Positions 18,569 through 27,262 of a stretch of 64,000 nt of DNA are shown here, in pieces. The stretch is from positions 29,798 through 93,797 of the forward strand of contig NZ_RCVJ01000198.1 in assembly GCF_003667505.1 (NCBI RefSeq), read 5' to 3'. The notes beneath the pieces were generated by a model that did not search any database, was not told the origin of the DNA, and saw only the letters and a list, made by a program, of their open reading frames with translations. Every line of letters begins with the position of its first letter. The stretch's first letter is position 1. The position numbers and the translations under genes were made by a program. The DNA is from Micromonospora sp. BL4 (GTDB lineage Bacteria; Actinomycetota; Actinomycetes; Mycobacteriales; Micromonosporaceae).

Positions 18569-18835
18569 GGGTACGCCGATCTCGCTCGGATCCGCCGCGC
18601 GGATCACCGGAAGGGGGATGCGGGCGGACCGAGGACGATCGAGGATGACCGGCGGCTCGATCCGCCGGTCGCAGAGAAGAAGACTCAGCGCAGACGGTCG
18701 CGGGACCGCCGGCGTCGCAGCGCGCCGAACAGGACGTCGAAGGACGTCGTCGGGTACGCGTGCGAGCTGGTCATGGCAGCAACCTAACCGGCCAGGCAGG
18801 GCTACGCAACGCCCTTCTTCCGCGAACACCCACGA

Positions 18836-19118
18836 TCATTGGGGGTCCAGTGGGGGGCATCGTCTATCTGGTCGAAGGTATCCGGGGCCTGGACGGGGTG
18901 TCGACAGTGGCGAGCCGGTCAACAGCTCGGAGTGCAGCGCGCAGAGCGCTGAGACCGTTGTCAGGATCGTCAGGGCCATCCAGGGCAAACCAACGCACGT
19001 GGGCAGCGTTGACGCCCTCAGTGGCGCCGTACAACTGCCCGTCAAATCCGCACAAGGCGCACTGACGATCCCATGCCCACGTGATCAAATGGCGCCAATT
19101 CGAATCCCTCCGTCGTCT
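18836..19118 (-). pseudogene. Decayed HNH restriction endonuclease (ScoMcrA-like C-terminus)
   Basis: One minus frame reads RRDSNWRHLITWAWDRQCAL then CGFDGQLYG, followed by AAHVRWFALDGPDDPDNGL. This matches the HNH domain of sulfur-binding (phosphorothioated-DNA) restriction endonucleases of the ScoMcrA type, including the CxxC and AAHVRW residues. Just after DNGL, near 18945-18950, homology jumps to another frame (LCALHSELLTG), then stops at 18836. The sulfur-binding N-terminal domain is absent. The gene is therefore truncated and frameshifted. Confidence 0.6.
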
Positions 19119-19539
19119 GGCAGCTCCCGCAAGATCGGACATGGGGTCGACGGCATGGAGCACCCCGGGGCTCTGGCACACATCTTGTGAGTCGCGCTCG
19201 CCGGTGATTTGGGTTGGGTGCCGAGGTGGAGATCATCGTGGCGTTGCTTCCGCCTCTGGTAACCCAGGCCGGGTCGCCATGGCCGCATGAGCCGGCACCG
19301 AGATGGCGGAACCGCTCAGTGAGGCGGTAGGAGCTGAGGGGCCCCTGCCGTCACATCGGACGCCGCCAAGTCCGGGCGGCCCGAGTCCGCCGCCAGCACC
19401 GAGTCGGCAACGCCGCCCACATTTGCGACCCAACAATGGCGACCAGTCACATCGAGGTTCGTCTACTCATTCTGTACCGTCAGTCTCCATCACTGCGAAT
19501 GGACCGGCATGCAACCGAGCCCTTGGTTAGGACCGCCCA

Positions 19540-20691
19540 ATGCGACGAACTGTCATCATCGCCATGCCCATCGCCCTACTTGTCGCCACGCTGATCGGGG
19601 TGCCAGCCGCCCATGCCGTCAGCACGCTTCCCGTCGCGGCTGTAACGGCCAGCGGTCACGACGGCAACGTGCCGGCGAACGCTCTCGACGGCAGCCTCTC
19701 GACTCGCTGGTCCGCCGAGGGCGACGGCTCATGGATCCGCTTCGACCTCGGTTCCAGCATGCAGGTCGGCTCTGTTGGCGTCGCCTGGCACCAGGGCGAC
19801 ACCCGCCGGAGCACCTTCCAGGTACAAACCTCAACCGATGCCAGCTCATGGACCACCGCCGTCTCCCAGCGGGAGAGCAGCGGCACCACCCTCCAACTTG
19901 AGACGTACGACTTCAGCGACCGCGCCGCACGCTACGTACGAATCCTCGGCTACGGCAACACCACCAACGACTGGAACAGCGTCACCGAGGCACGCGTCTA
20001 CGGCCCGGATGGCGGCAGCGGCACCTGCACCGTGCCCGCCGACGTGCTCAACCTGACCAACTGGAAGATCACCCTGCCGAGCGGAGCCTCGGAAAGCCCC
20101 ACCGAGGTAAAGCAGCCCGCACTGGACGCCTTCCAGGTGTCCCCCTGGTTCGTCACCGCAGACTCGTGCCGCGCCGTCCAATTCCGCGCTCCCGTCAACG
20201 GCGTCACGACCAGCGGGTCGAGCTACCCACGCTCGGAACTGCGCGAGATGACCAACAACGGCGCCAGCAATGCCAGCTGGTCCTCCACTTCCGGTACCCA
20301 CACCCTGGTCGTCGACGGATCTTTTACCGCCCTGCCAGCCGGGAAGCCGCACGCCGTCATCGCACAGATCCACGACGGCGACGATGACGTGACCGTCTTC
20401 CGCCTCGAGGGCTCGAACCTGTACGTCACCAACGGTGACACCACCCACCACAAGCTGGTCACCAGCACCTACCAGCTCGGCACTCGATTCCAGGCCAAGT
20501 TCGTGGTCAGCGGTGGTCAGGTCCGCGCCTACTACAACAACACCCTGCAGACCACCATCAACAGAAGCTTCTCCGGTGCCTACTTCAAAGCCGGCGCGTA
20601 CACCCAGGCCAACTGCACCAACTCCTCACCCTGCAGCAGCAACAACTACAGCCAGACACTGCTCTACAGCGTCACCGCAACCCACTCCTAA
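19540..20691 (+). CDS. Secreted alginate lyase, PL7 family, with F5/8 type C (CBM32-like) domain
   Basis: 383 residues from ATG 19540 (AGGAC upstream). A signal peptide ends near AAHAVS. Residues about 30-155 form a discoidin/CBM32-like domain (ANALDGSLSTRWSAEGDGSW, then IRFDLGSSMQVGSV and ARYVRILGYGN). Residues about 165-383 are the PL7 catalytic jelly roll, with the three family motifs: YPRSELRE (231-235 key residues R, E, R), QIH at 276-278 and YFKAGAYTQ at 348-356. The His and Tyr of the last two are the expected catalytic pair. It degrades alginate or related polyuronates outside the cell. Confidence 0.88.
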   Translation: MRRTVIIAMPIALLVATLIGVPAAHAVSTLPVAAVTASGHDGNVPANALDGSLSTRWSAEGDGSWIRFDLGSSMQVGSVGVAWHQGDTRRSTFQVQTSTDASSWTTAVSQRESSGTTLQLETYDFSDRAARYVRILGYGNTTNDWNSVTEARVYGPDGGSGTCTVPADVLNLTNWKITLPSGASESPTEVKQPALDAFQVSPWFVTADSCRAVQFRAPVNGVTTSGSSYPRSELREMTNNGASNASWSSTSGTHTLVVDGSFTALPAGKPHAVIAQIHDGDDDVTVFRLEGSNLYVTNGDTTHHKLVTSTYQLGTRFQAKFVVSGGQVRAYYNNTLQTTINRSFSGAYFKAGAYTQANCTNSSPCSSNNYSQTLLYSVTATHS

Positions 20692-20906
20692 CCACCGCGA
20701 TCATGACGTGGCGATTGCGCTGGACCATGGGAGCACCGAGACCGAGGATCAGTGACGATGGGACGGGCTGGCGCCTGATGTGTCGAAATCCTCTTGGCGG
20801 CGGCGTGCCGTGATCGTGGTTACAGGCGACTTCTGGTGGGAACTGTGAGGTCAGATCCGACCGGGTTCGAGCGGCGATGATCCCCGTGCCCGGCCGCGAC
20901 GGAGAC

Positions 20907-20933
20907 GGGCCCTTGCCGATACGGCAGGGGCCC
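20907..20933. terminator. Hairpin terminator downstream of alginate lyase
   Basis: Twelve-base arms 20907-20918 (GGGCCCTTGCCG) and 20922-20933 (CGGCAGGGGCCC) pair with one G-T wobble around a 3-nt loop, followed by TTCGTCGTT. It is about 215 nt after the lyase stop. It could end the lyase transcript or an unseen short transcript. Confidence 0.5.
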
Positions 20934-21091
20934 TTCGTCGTTGCGGACAGGGCTGCAGGTCAGCTACCTACACAGCGCGTCGGTCTCTTCGGGCGGGCCC
21001 ATGTTGGCCTATGCGACACGTGCACGAGGAGTCCGACATGTCGGAAGACATCAAGATTGTCTTGAGCATCGAGGTCCTGCTCGATGGTCCT

Positions 21092-21119
21092 CCGGGCTGC
21101 CGGCGCGCCGGCAGCCCGG
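21092..21119. repeat. Perfect 28-bp palindrome upstream of ydeI-like gene
   Basis: The 28 bases form an uninterrupted palindrome with half-site CCGGGCTGCCGGCG, ending 22 bp before the start codon of the YdeI-like gene. It could be a terminator for an upstream short transcript, an operator, or an attenuator-like hairpin overlapping the 5' leader. The sequence alone does not decide. Confidence 0.4.
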
Positions 21120-21141
21120 CGAGTCGGGTTAGCCTGCCGTC

Positions 21142-21747
21142 ATGGCGAGCGCCGAACTGGATGAGTTGATCGTCGTGGACGCCGAGGCGCTGCGGACGTG
21201 GTTGTCGGCCAACCACGCTACGTCGCCCGGCATCTGGCTCGCTCTGACCAAGAAGGGCGGCACAGTCACGACGCTGACCTGGCAGCAGGCAGTCGACGAG
21301 GCCCTGTGCTTCGGCTGGATCGACGGGCAGGCCCGTAAACGGGATCCGGAGACCTCCTGGATCCGGTTCACCCCTCGCAGGCCCCGCAGTTCCTGGTCAC
21401 AACGCAATGTCTCCCACGTGGCCCGCTTGGAGGCGCAGGGGCGAATGCTGCCCCCAGGCCGCGCCGCGGTGGAAGCCGCGAAGTCGGACGGGCGGTGGGC
21501 GAACGCCTACGCCCCGCCGTCCGAAGCCGAGGTACCGGCCGATCTGCTCGCCGCCATCGCCACCGACCCCGCCGCCCAGGCCATGTTCGACGTCCTCACC
21601 AAAACCAACCGCTTTGCCCTCATCCACCGCCTCAATGCCCTCAAACGCGCGCAGACCCGCGAGCGGAAAATCGGCGAGTTCGTTGCCATGCTGGCCCGTC
21701 ACGAGACGATCTACCCGCAGAAGGCCAGGCCCCCGAAATCGCCGTGA
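21142..21747 (+). CDS. YdeI/OmpD-associated family protein
   Basis: 201 residues from ATG 21142. The N-terminal half contains the family signature: LRTWLSANHATSPGIWLAL, then KKGGTVTTLTWQQAVDEAL, CFGWIDGQARKRD and WIRFTPRRPRSSWSQRN. The C-terminal half has the helical SDGRWANAY region and a terminal basic tail. These are small cytoplasmic proteins of unknown biochemistry, common in actinobacteria. The gene is monocistronic here with a large palindrome in its leader. Confidence 0.85.
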   Translation: MASAELDELIVVDAEALRTWLSANHATSPGIWLALTKKGGTVTTLTWQQAVDEALCFGWIDGQARKRDPETSWIRFTPRRPRSSWSQRNVSHVARLEAQGRMLPPGRAAVEAAKSDGRWANAYAPPSEAEVPADLLAAIATDPAAQAMFDVLTKTNRFALIHRLNALKRAQTRERKIGEFVAMLARHETIYPQKARPPKSP

Positions 21748-22011
21748 TCGGCATCCTCATGATCAAGTGCTGATCTGCCGTCGGCCGCGCGTCAGGTCGT
21801 GTTGCGGCATGCGCCAGTGGTCTGCTGCGGTGCGCCGGACGACCTGGATACCGGCGGTCGTGGTGATCACAGTGCCAGAGGCTGCCGGGTCAAGGGCGGC
21901 GACCCGTAGGGGGCGCCAACTCCCGCAGCTCCTCGGCACTCAGCGGCCCACCTGGATCGTGTGCCTATCGGTTTGGCCGCCCGGCCGGCAAACGGCTCAT
22001 AGCCTGGCCTG

Positions 22012-22962
22012 ATGACCGAGTCGGACGAGCAGTCGCAGAGCGTCCGTACCGTGATCGTGGCCGGTTCCGTCAACGTCGCTGTCGCCGTGGCCAAGGTGGT
22101 TGCGGGTCTGCTCTCGAGCTCGGCGGCCATGCTGTCGGAGGCCGCTCATTCGTTCGCCGACACCACCACCGAGGTACTGCTGTTCGTGGCGCTACGTCGA
22201 GGCGGTCGCCGGGCCGACGCCGCGCGCCCCTTCGGCTACGGTCGGGAGAGCTACATCTGGGCCCTCCTCGCCGCGGTCTTCACCTTCGTCAGCGGCGCCG
22301 GCTTCTCCATCACCCACGGCGTCCATGTCATCGCATCGGCCGAGGAGACTGGAGATTACCTCGTCTCGTACGCGGTGCTGGTCGTCTCCTTCGTCCTGGA
22401 GTCGGTATCTCTGATCCGGACGGTACGGCAGGTACGACGCCGGGCCAAGCGCTGGAAAATCAGTCCGGCAAGAGTCCTGCGGCGCACCCCCAACACCACC
22501 ATCATGGCCGTGTTCCTCGAGGACAGCGCCGCCCTTGTCGGCCTGGGGTTGGCCGGAGCGGGCCTGGGGCTCGCCGAGCTGACCGGTGACCCGGTTTGGG
22601 ATGGCATCGCATCGGTCGCCATCGGTGTACTACTCCTCGTGGTGGCCACCATTCTGGCCCGCAACAACCTCGCCCTGCTCGTCGGCCGGTCAGCAAGGGA
22701 GCCAGTTCAGGACGAGATCCGCCGGGAATTGGCCGCTCTGCCGAGTGTGCAAGGCATCGTGGAGCTGCTGACCCTGCAGCTCGGTCCCGACGACATCCTC
22801 GTTGTCGCCAGGATCGACTTTGCTGACGAGGTCAGCGGCGCCGATATCGAGGACGTGGCCGACGAGGCGAAACGACGGCTGACCGCGCGTAACCCGGCGG
22901 TCCGGTTCGTCTTCCTGAACCCGACACGCACCGCCACGGGCCCGGAGCCGCCCCCGCCATGA
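22012..22962 (+). CDS. Cation diffusion facilitator (CDF) family transporter
   Basis: 316 residues from ATG 22012. Six hydrophobic segments are visible. Helix 2 carries SEAAHSFADTTTE (the H-x-x-x-D metal-binding pair typical of CDF proteins), and FGYGRESYIWALLAAV opens helix 3. A later helix carries the partner acidic residue (MAVFLEDSAALVGL). The C-terminal 90 residues are the cytoplasmic ferredoxin-like domain (VQGIVELLTLQLGPDDILVV, then ARIDF). Likely exports Zn2+, Fe2+ or Mn2+ in exchange for protons; the metal cannot be predicted. Confidence 0.88.
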   Translation: MTESDEQSQSVRTVIVAGSVNVAVAVAKVVAGLLSSSAAMLSEAAHSFADTTTEVLLFVALRRGGRRADAARPFGYGRESYIWALLAAVFTFVSGAGFSITHGVHVIASAEETGDYLVSYAVLVVSFVLESVSLIRTVRQVRRRAKRWKISPARVLRRTPNTTIMAVFLEDSAALVGLGLAGAGLGLAELTGDPVWDGIASVAIGVLLLVVATILARNNLALLVGRSAREPVQDEIRRELAALPSVQGIVELLTLQLGPDDILVVARIDFADEVSGADIEDVADEAKRRLTARNPAVRFVFLNPTRTATGPEPPPP

Positions 22963-23516
22963 TCCAGAACGCCCCGCCCGCCGCCGGGAACGCCCTGCTA
23001 CCAGGTCATCGCGGGCTGACGAACTCGCCGAGCGCCGCGGGTCCAGCAGCGAGCGACTAGTTGGGCACCGATCCACACCTCGGTGCCGGCGATCTTGCAA
23101 CCGCAAGACGCGCAGCGGGAAACCGGTCTGGTGGACAGGTAGGACGGTGTGGAGTCATAGCGAGTCCGGCGGCGCCGATCGCGACCCTGTTATGAACGGT
23201 GACGGCGGCCGAGGAGACGGGTGGCCGGTGGCGTAGGTGTGACCGGCCCGCGCCGGGCGCTGGCCTCTGCTCAAGCGACACGAGGTTCTTCAGCGCCGAC
23301 GGCCGGTCGAACTACTCCAGCTCGGGGCAAACTTCAGATCAGCGCCCGGCGTCCCTTGCCATTGCAGGTGAGGGTTGAAAGGCCGCTGAGCGGCGGTGCT
23401 TCATCTTGCTGGCAACGAATCGGTGCGGCCTTGCCATCGAGGATGAGGCAAGTCGTGGGATCGTTCGGTCGGGATTCAAGCTGTGGCTCGTGCGGGGAGA
23501 CTGATGACGCAGCTTG
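22963..23516. other. Intergenic, no supported gene
   Basis: About 550 bases between convergent genes. Short frames on both strands lack recognisable motifs or ribosome-binding sites. I see no RNA gene or repeat here. Confidence 0.5.
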
Positions 23517-24284
23517 TCAGGTGCGCTGGGCGATAACGCGGGTAAAGCCGAGGTGACGGCCGGTGTCAGCTCGCAGCATCTTCACTTCTCGAGGAACGAG
23601 CTTGCGGGCGGTGTCGTTGTCGGTCGTCTCCAAGACGGCCTCGCTCCAGACCAGCCAGTCGCGCCACCCGTCCTCCAGAAAGTCGGCGTGCACGTCGTCG
23701 ACCACGCCGCTGCGGCTCCACAACTGCTGCCACCAGGCCGGCGAGTGGAAGGTCCAGAAATCCGGTTCCCAGTGCGGCTTGAGGTGCTCCGGCAGCTCGT
23801 GGTCGAGTTCCGTGGCTAGCCCCGGCGCCACGATGCCGATGTGGCCGCCGGGAGCCAGGAAACGGCTCAGGTAGGGCAGGTATAGCGCGTCGGTGCCGAA
23901 GTAGTGATAGGCGTCGACGCTAACGATGGCGTCAAAGTAGCCCTCGGCGAACGGCAGGTCATGCGCCTCGGCCAGCAGCGGCGTGACGAGCTTGGCTTGG
24001 CCCGCGTCGTCGATCCTGCGCCAGTTCTCGGTGGGCTTGATCCAGAGATCGGCGGCGACGACCTGGACGTCGAACTCCTTGGCCAGGAAGATCGAGGTGA
24101 TGGCCCTGCCACATCCAAGGTCGAGCACGCGGGCGCCGGGCGCAAGGTCGAGCTCGGAGCACAGCCATTCGAGCAGCCAGAGGGCGTTCGGGCCCATCCA
24201 GTTCTCGATCATCCAATGGGAGTCGTAGCCGGCACTCCTCGGGAACCGTGGCCGGTCCAGCCGCTGCCTCAGATCGTTGACCAT
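23517..24284 (-). CDS. SAM-dependent class I methyltransferase
   Basis: 255 residues from ATG 24284; an open frame to 24620 is longer, but homology begins near MVNDLRQRL. Motif I is ARVLDLGCGRAITSIFLAKE, with an acidic residue in VVAADLW ending motif II. DLPFAEGYFDAIVSVDAYHY is the motif IV region, and LAPGGHIGIVAPG follows. Overall layout resembles cyclopropane-fatty-acid-synthase/UbiE-like small-molecule methyltransferases. The C-terminal part (WWQQLWSRSGVVD) matches the cap region of this group. The substrate is unknown. Confidence 0.8.
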   Translation of the reverse strand: MVNDLRQRLDRPRFPRSAGYDSHWMIENWMGPNALWLLEWLCSELDLAPGARVLDLGCGRAITSIFLAKEFDVQVVAADLWIKPTENWRRIDDAGQAKLVTPLLAEAHDLPFAEGYFDAIVSVDAYHYFGTDALYLPYLSRFLAPGGHIGIVAPGLATELDHELPEHLKPHWEPDFWTFHSPAWWQQLWSRSGVVDDVHADFLEDGWRDWLVWSEAVLETTDNDTARKLVPREVKMLRADTGRHLGFTRVIAQRT

Positions 24285-24855
24285 AGGGCAGGATGGCACC
24301 CCCGGCCCGAGACGTCGATCGATTTGGCGGCCGAGAAACTGCACCTGCCCCGGTACGACGAAAACGACCGCGCCGGCCGGCACCGCTCGAACGGCTGACT
24401 CCAGCACCCGAGCAGTGGCCCCTCCGATGCTGGCCTCTATGGGGTTGGCGCGAGCAAGGCATTGACGATCCCGCTGCTGTCTCGTTGACGGGTCCGTCAA
24501 CGCCCAGGGCGTGGGAGACGGCCCAGGCACCCAGGCGGCCCGCCTGTAGAGGCACCGCAACGAGGCGATCAGGTGCTCTGCCGCACTTCGGCCACCTCGT
24601 GCGTTTCGCCGAGCTACCACGTGCGTTTTTACGTACTCCGCAAGCTGCTCGATCTCGACGGGGTGGGTTCATTGAGTCGCCTTTGCCCCCACCTGTTCCA
24701 AGGCCCGCTTCCAATACGATCCGTGGCCACGCCGGGTTCCATCGCTGACCGCCGTGGAGCGCCGCCGCCGCGATTTCGGCGGTACCACGTAGCGGTAATG
24801 CCGTTGTTGCCCGGGCGCCGGGCGCCGTACCGCCCACGGTGCTCGCGCCATCGTG
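24285..24855. other. Intergenic, no supported gene
   Basis: About 570 bases between the methyltransferase start and the operator pair before the HTH gene. Frames on both strands look like non-coding shadow. The part next to 24856 presumably holds the promoter of the HTH-hydrolase operon. Confidence 0.45.
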
Positions 24856-24895
24856 CTTGACACTCGACGTCAAGTACTTGACGATGGGTGTCAAG
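24856..24895 (+). promoter_or_regulatory. Two tandem 19-bp operators (CTTGAC-N7-GTCAAG)
   Basis: CTTGAC-N7-GTCAAG occurs twice, at 24856-24874 and 24877-24895, with perfect 6-bp half-sites and different spacers. Centres are 21 bp apart, two helical turns. The pair lies 17 bp before the start codon of an HTH protein and includes a TTGACA that could serve as -35. An autoregulatory operator for that protein is the natural reading. Confidence 0.7.
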
Positions 24896-24911
24896 TAGCG
24901 GAGGAGGCAGC

Positions 24912-25379
24912 ATGTCACCAACCCACGAGGAACTGACCGAGCAGCTCGTCCGGTTGATCGACATCCGCCTGCTCGACCCCCTCGAAATCCTGGCCGACGG
25001 CCACGACGCCATCGACCCGCTGCGCGCCGTCATCCGGGAGCAGGCCCGATCCTGGGCCGCCACGATCCTCAGCGGCGACGACCGGACCGCAGTCAGCGTG
25101 GTCATGCGCGCGATCTCCACCCTCTACCCGGGGGACGGACCGTTCGACCCACCCCTCGACTGGTGGCGCAGCCCTTTCGGGCAGGCCGTCGCGCGAAGGG
25201 TCGGCCACCCGACCGCCGCATCCGTGTCGTACGCGGTGGCCGGCGCCATGCTCGGCATCACCCGCCAGGGCGTCCACGACCTGGTCTCCCGCGACAAGCT
25301 CGCCCGCCACCCCGAAGGCGGCGTGCGCTCCGCCTCCGTACGCGACCGACTGCTCAAGGAAGGAACCCGACGTGTCTGA
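24912..25379 (+). CDS. HTH DNA-binding regulator, autoregulated
   Basis: 155 residues from ATG 24912 with an excellent ribosome-binding site (GGAGGAG). The first 90 residues are helical and have no clear family signature. The C-terminus carries a helix-turn-helix, AVAGAMLGITRQGVHDLVSR, followed by a basic wing (DKLARHPEGG). Its stop overlaps the GTG start of the alpha/beta hydrolase, so they form an operon. Two tandem inverted repeats sit directly in front, suggesting that it represses its own operon. The effector may be a substrate or product of the hydrolase. Confidence 0.7.
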   Translation: MSPTHEELTEQLVRLIDIRLLDPLEILADGHDAIDPLRAVIREQARSWAATILSGDDRTAVSVVMRAISTLYPGDGPFDPPLDWWRSPFGQAVARRVGHPTAASVSYAVAGAMLGITRQGVHDLVSRDKLARHPEGGVRSASVRDRLLKEGTRRV

Positions 25380-26280
25380 GACCATCATCGACTCCGGGAC
25401 CGTGCCCATCGCGATCCGCGACTTCGGCGGACTTGGACAACCGCTGCTGCTCCTTCATGGCGCCGGCGGCAACCTCGCCCAGATGACCACCCTCGCCGAG
25501 CACCTGCGCCCGACCCACCGGGTGGTCACCGTCGACCTGCGCGGTCACGGCCGGTCCGGAGACGGCCCGTGGCGCTGGGACGATGTACTGGCCGACCTGA
25601 CCGCCGTCAGCGACCAACTCGGCCTCACCTCCCCGGCGGTGGTCGGCGTCTCCCTCGGCGGCATGCTCGCCACCCTCTGGGCGCAGCGTCACCCGGAGTG
25701 CCCCGGTGCCGTCAGCTTGGACGGCAATCCGCCGTTAAACCGTCCGGACCAGCTCGCCGGGCTGGATCCGGAGCAGGCCGAGACCGAGCTGGCCAAGCTG
25801 CGGGCCATCTTCGACGAGATGGCCGCGATGCTTGCCGAACCACTAACCGCCGAACAGGTGGCCGCCATGCTGGCGGGGCAGCGGTCCATGGCCCAGCGCT
25901 ACGGCGCCGCACCCGACGACTGGGTGGCAGCCTTCGAACGCAACCTCGTGCCCGGCGACGACGGCCGCAGCCGGCTGCGGCCCGCCCCGGACCTCACCCG
26001 GCAGCTCCGGGACGCCATGGACTCCCTCGACCTGACGCCCGCCTACCGCGACGTCCGCTGCCCGCTGCTGCTCATTCTCGCCACCGAGGACCTGCCCGAA
26101 CAACAGCCGTTCCACAGCCTGTACGAGGCGTATCGCAAGGTCACCGCCGAACGGCTTGCCGCTGTGGACAACCCGTCTCTGCGGGTGCGCCATCTCGCCG
26201 GCGCCAGCCACGCGATGGTTGCCGAACGCCCACAGGAGCTCACTGCCCTCATCACCGACTTCCTCAGCCCTCACGACTGA
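25372..26280 (+). CDS. Alpha/beta hydrolase
   Basis: 302 residues from GTG 25372, preceded by AAGGAAGG and overlapping the regulator's stop. LLLLHGAGGNLAQM is the oxyanion-hole HGxxG segment, VVTVDLRGHGRSG follows, and the nucleophile elbow is VVGVSLGGMLA (Ser). A C-terminal RVRHLAGASHAMVAERP supplies the catalytic His. The cap region is about residues 120-210. No signal peptide. It is co-transcribed with an HTH regulator, which suggests detoxification or catabolism of a small ester, lactone or related inducer. Confidence 0.85.
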   Translation: MSETIIDSGTVPIAIRDFGGLGQPLLLLHGAGGNLAQMTTLAEHLRPTHRVVTVDLRGHGRSGDGPWRWDDVLADLTAVSDQLGLTSPAVVGVSLGGMLATLWAQRHPECPGAVSLDGNPPLNRPDQLAGLDPEQAETELAKLRAIFDEMAAMLAEPLTAEQVAAMLAGQRSMAQRYGAAPDDWVAAFERNLVPGDDGRSRLRPAPDLTRQLRDAMDSLDLTPAYRDVRCPLLLILATEDLPEQQPFHSLYEAYRKVTAERLAAVDNPSLRVRHLAGASHAMVAERPQELTALITDFLSPHD

Positions 26281-26521
26281 GGGCGACCCGCAGGAGCCCG
26301 CCTCCTGACGAAGGTCGGACCTGCCTGCGGTCATGAGGGCCATGGGAGAGACCACCTCGACGCACGCACGCATCTGCCAGCCCAGCGCGTCGAGGACGGC
26401 CCTTGCCGGCCTAATTTCTTCGTCGGCCGCACGGGGAGTGCAGGGTTCGCGTGCTGGCACTCGCACAGCTGCCGGATCCTGGTTTCGGTTGTGATCGGCG
26501 AGCCACGGCTACAATCCCGCC

Positions 26522-27052
26522 GTGGACGACACCACCCGCGGCATACGCATCAGACGCGGTGGCCCGGCCGATGCACCCGCCGTACTGAACATGCTCGACT
26601 CCGCGGTGATCTGGATGAATGATCGCGGCAACACCGAGCAATGGGGCACGACACCGTTCTCTGAGAAGCCCGGAGGGATCGAGCTGGTCGATCGGTACAT
26701 GACCGAGAACCTCCCGTACATCGCGGAGGTGGAAGGAACGCCGGCCGCAGCCTTGGTGTTGGACTCTGGGCCCAATCCGCAGGCACCGATCGCGCCTGCG
26801 GAGGAACCCGAGCGGTACGTCCGCCTCCTGGTCTCGGACCGACGATTCGCCGGTCGGAACCTCGGGTCGGCCCTGTTGGCTCACGCCGTGGAGGAGACCC
26901 GGCGAGCTGGAGTGCGGTTGCTACGGGTCGACTGCTGGGCGGGCGGCGGTGGCGAGCTGGTGGCGTTCTACGAGCGCCACGGGTTCACTTCCACCGAAAC
27001 CTTCCTATCTGGATCCTGGCCGGGTCAGGTGCTGGCCCAACGGGTCGCTTGA
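26522..27052 (+). CDS. GNAT family N-acetyltransferase
   Basis: 176 residues from GTG 26522. The GNAT order is visible: IRIRRGGPADAPAVLNML, a central beta strand RYVRLLVSDRRF, the acetyl-CoA pyrophosphate loop FAGRNLGSALLAHA, and the terminal LVAFYERHGFTSTETF. Cytoplasmic, acting on an unknown amine. Monocistronic. Similar proteins occur as housekeeping or self-resistance acetyltransferases in actinomycetes; nothing nearby resolves this. Confidence 0.82.
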   Translation: MDDTTRGIRIRRGGPADAPAVLNMLDSAVIWMNDRGNTEQWGTTPFSEKPGGIELVDRYMTENLPYIAEVEGTPAAALVLDSGPNPQAPIAPAEEPERYVRLLVSDRRFAGRNLGSALLAHAVEETRRAGVRLLRVDCWAGGGGELVAFYERHGFTSTETFLSGSWPGQVLAQRVA

Positions 27053-27262
27053 GCCGCGCTTCGCACGGTCCTCGACGCCCCCAGCCATCTCAGACGACCA
27101 GTTCCAGAATCGGGCGAGTCAGCGCATGCGCATGAAGCTTCGCTGGAGGTCAAAGCCACAGCTTGGCCACATCGTCGCTGGTCAGCACGTCGGCGCAGGC
27201 CAGGTCAGTTCGAGCGCGAAGCGCCACGACCACCTGCGGACGGGCGCCCTGCCCTGGTGGGG

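Noticed and set aside
21038..21168. A 43-codon ORF (MSEDIKIVLSIEVLLDG...) with a ribosome-binding site
   Set aside because: It runs through the 28-bp palindrome and into the ydeI-like gene; its second half is low-complexity and no family is recognised.
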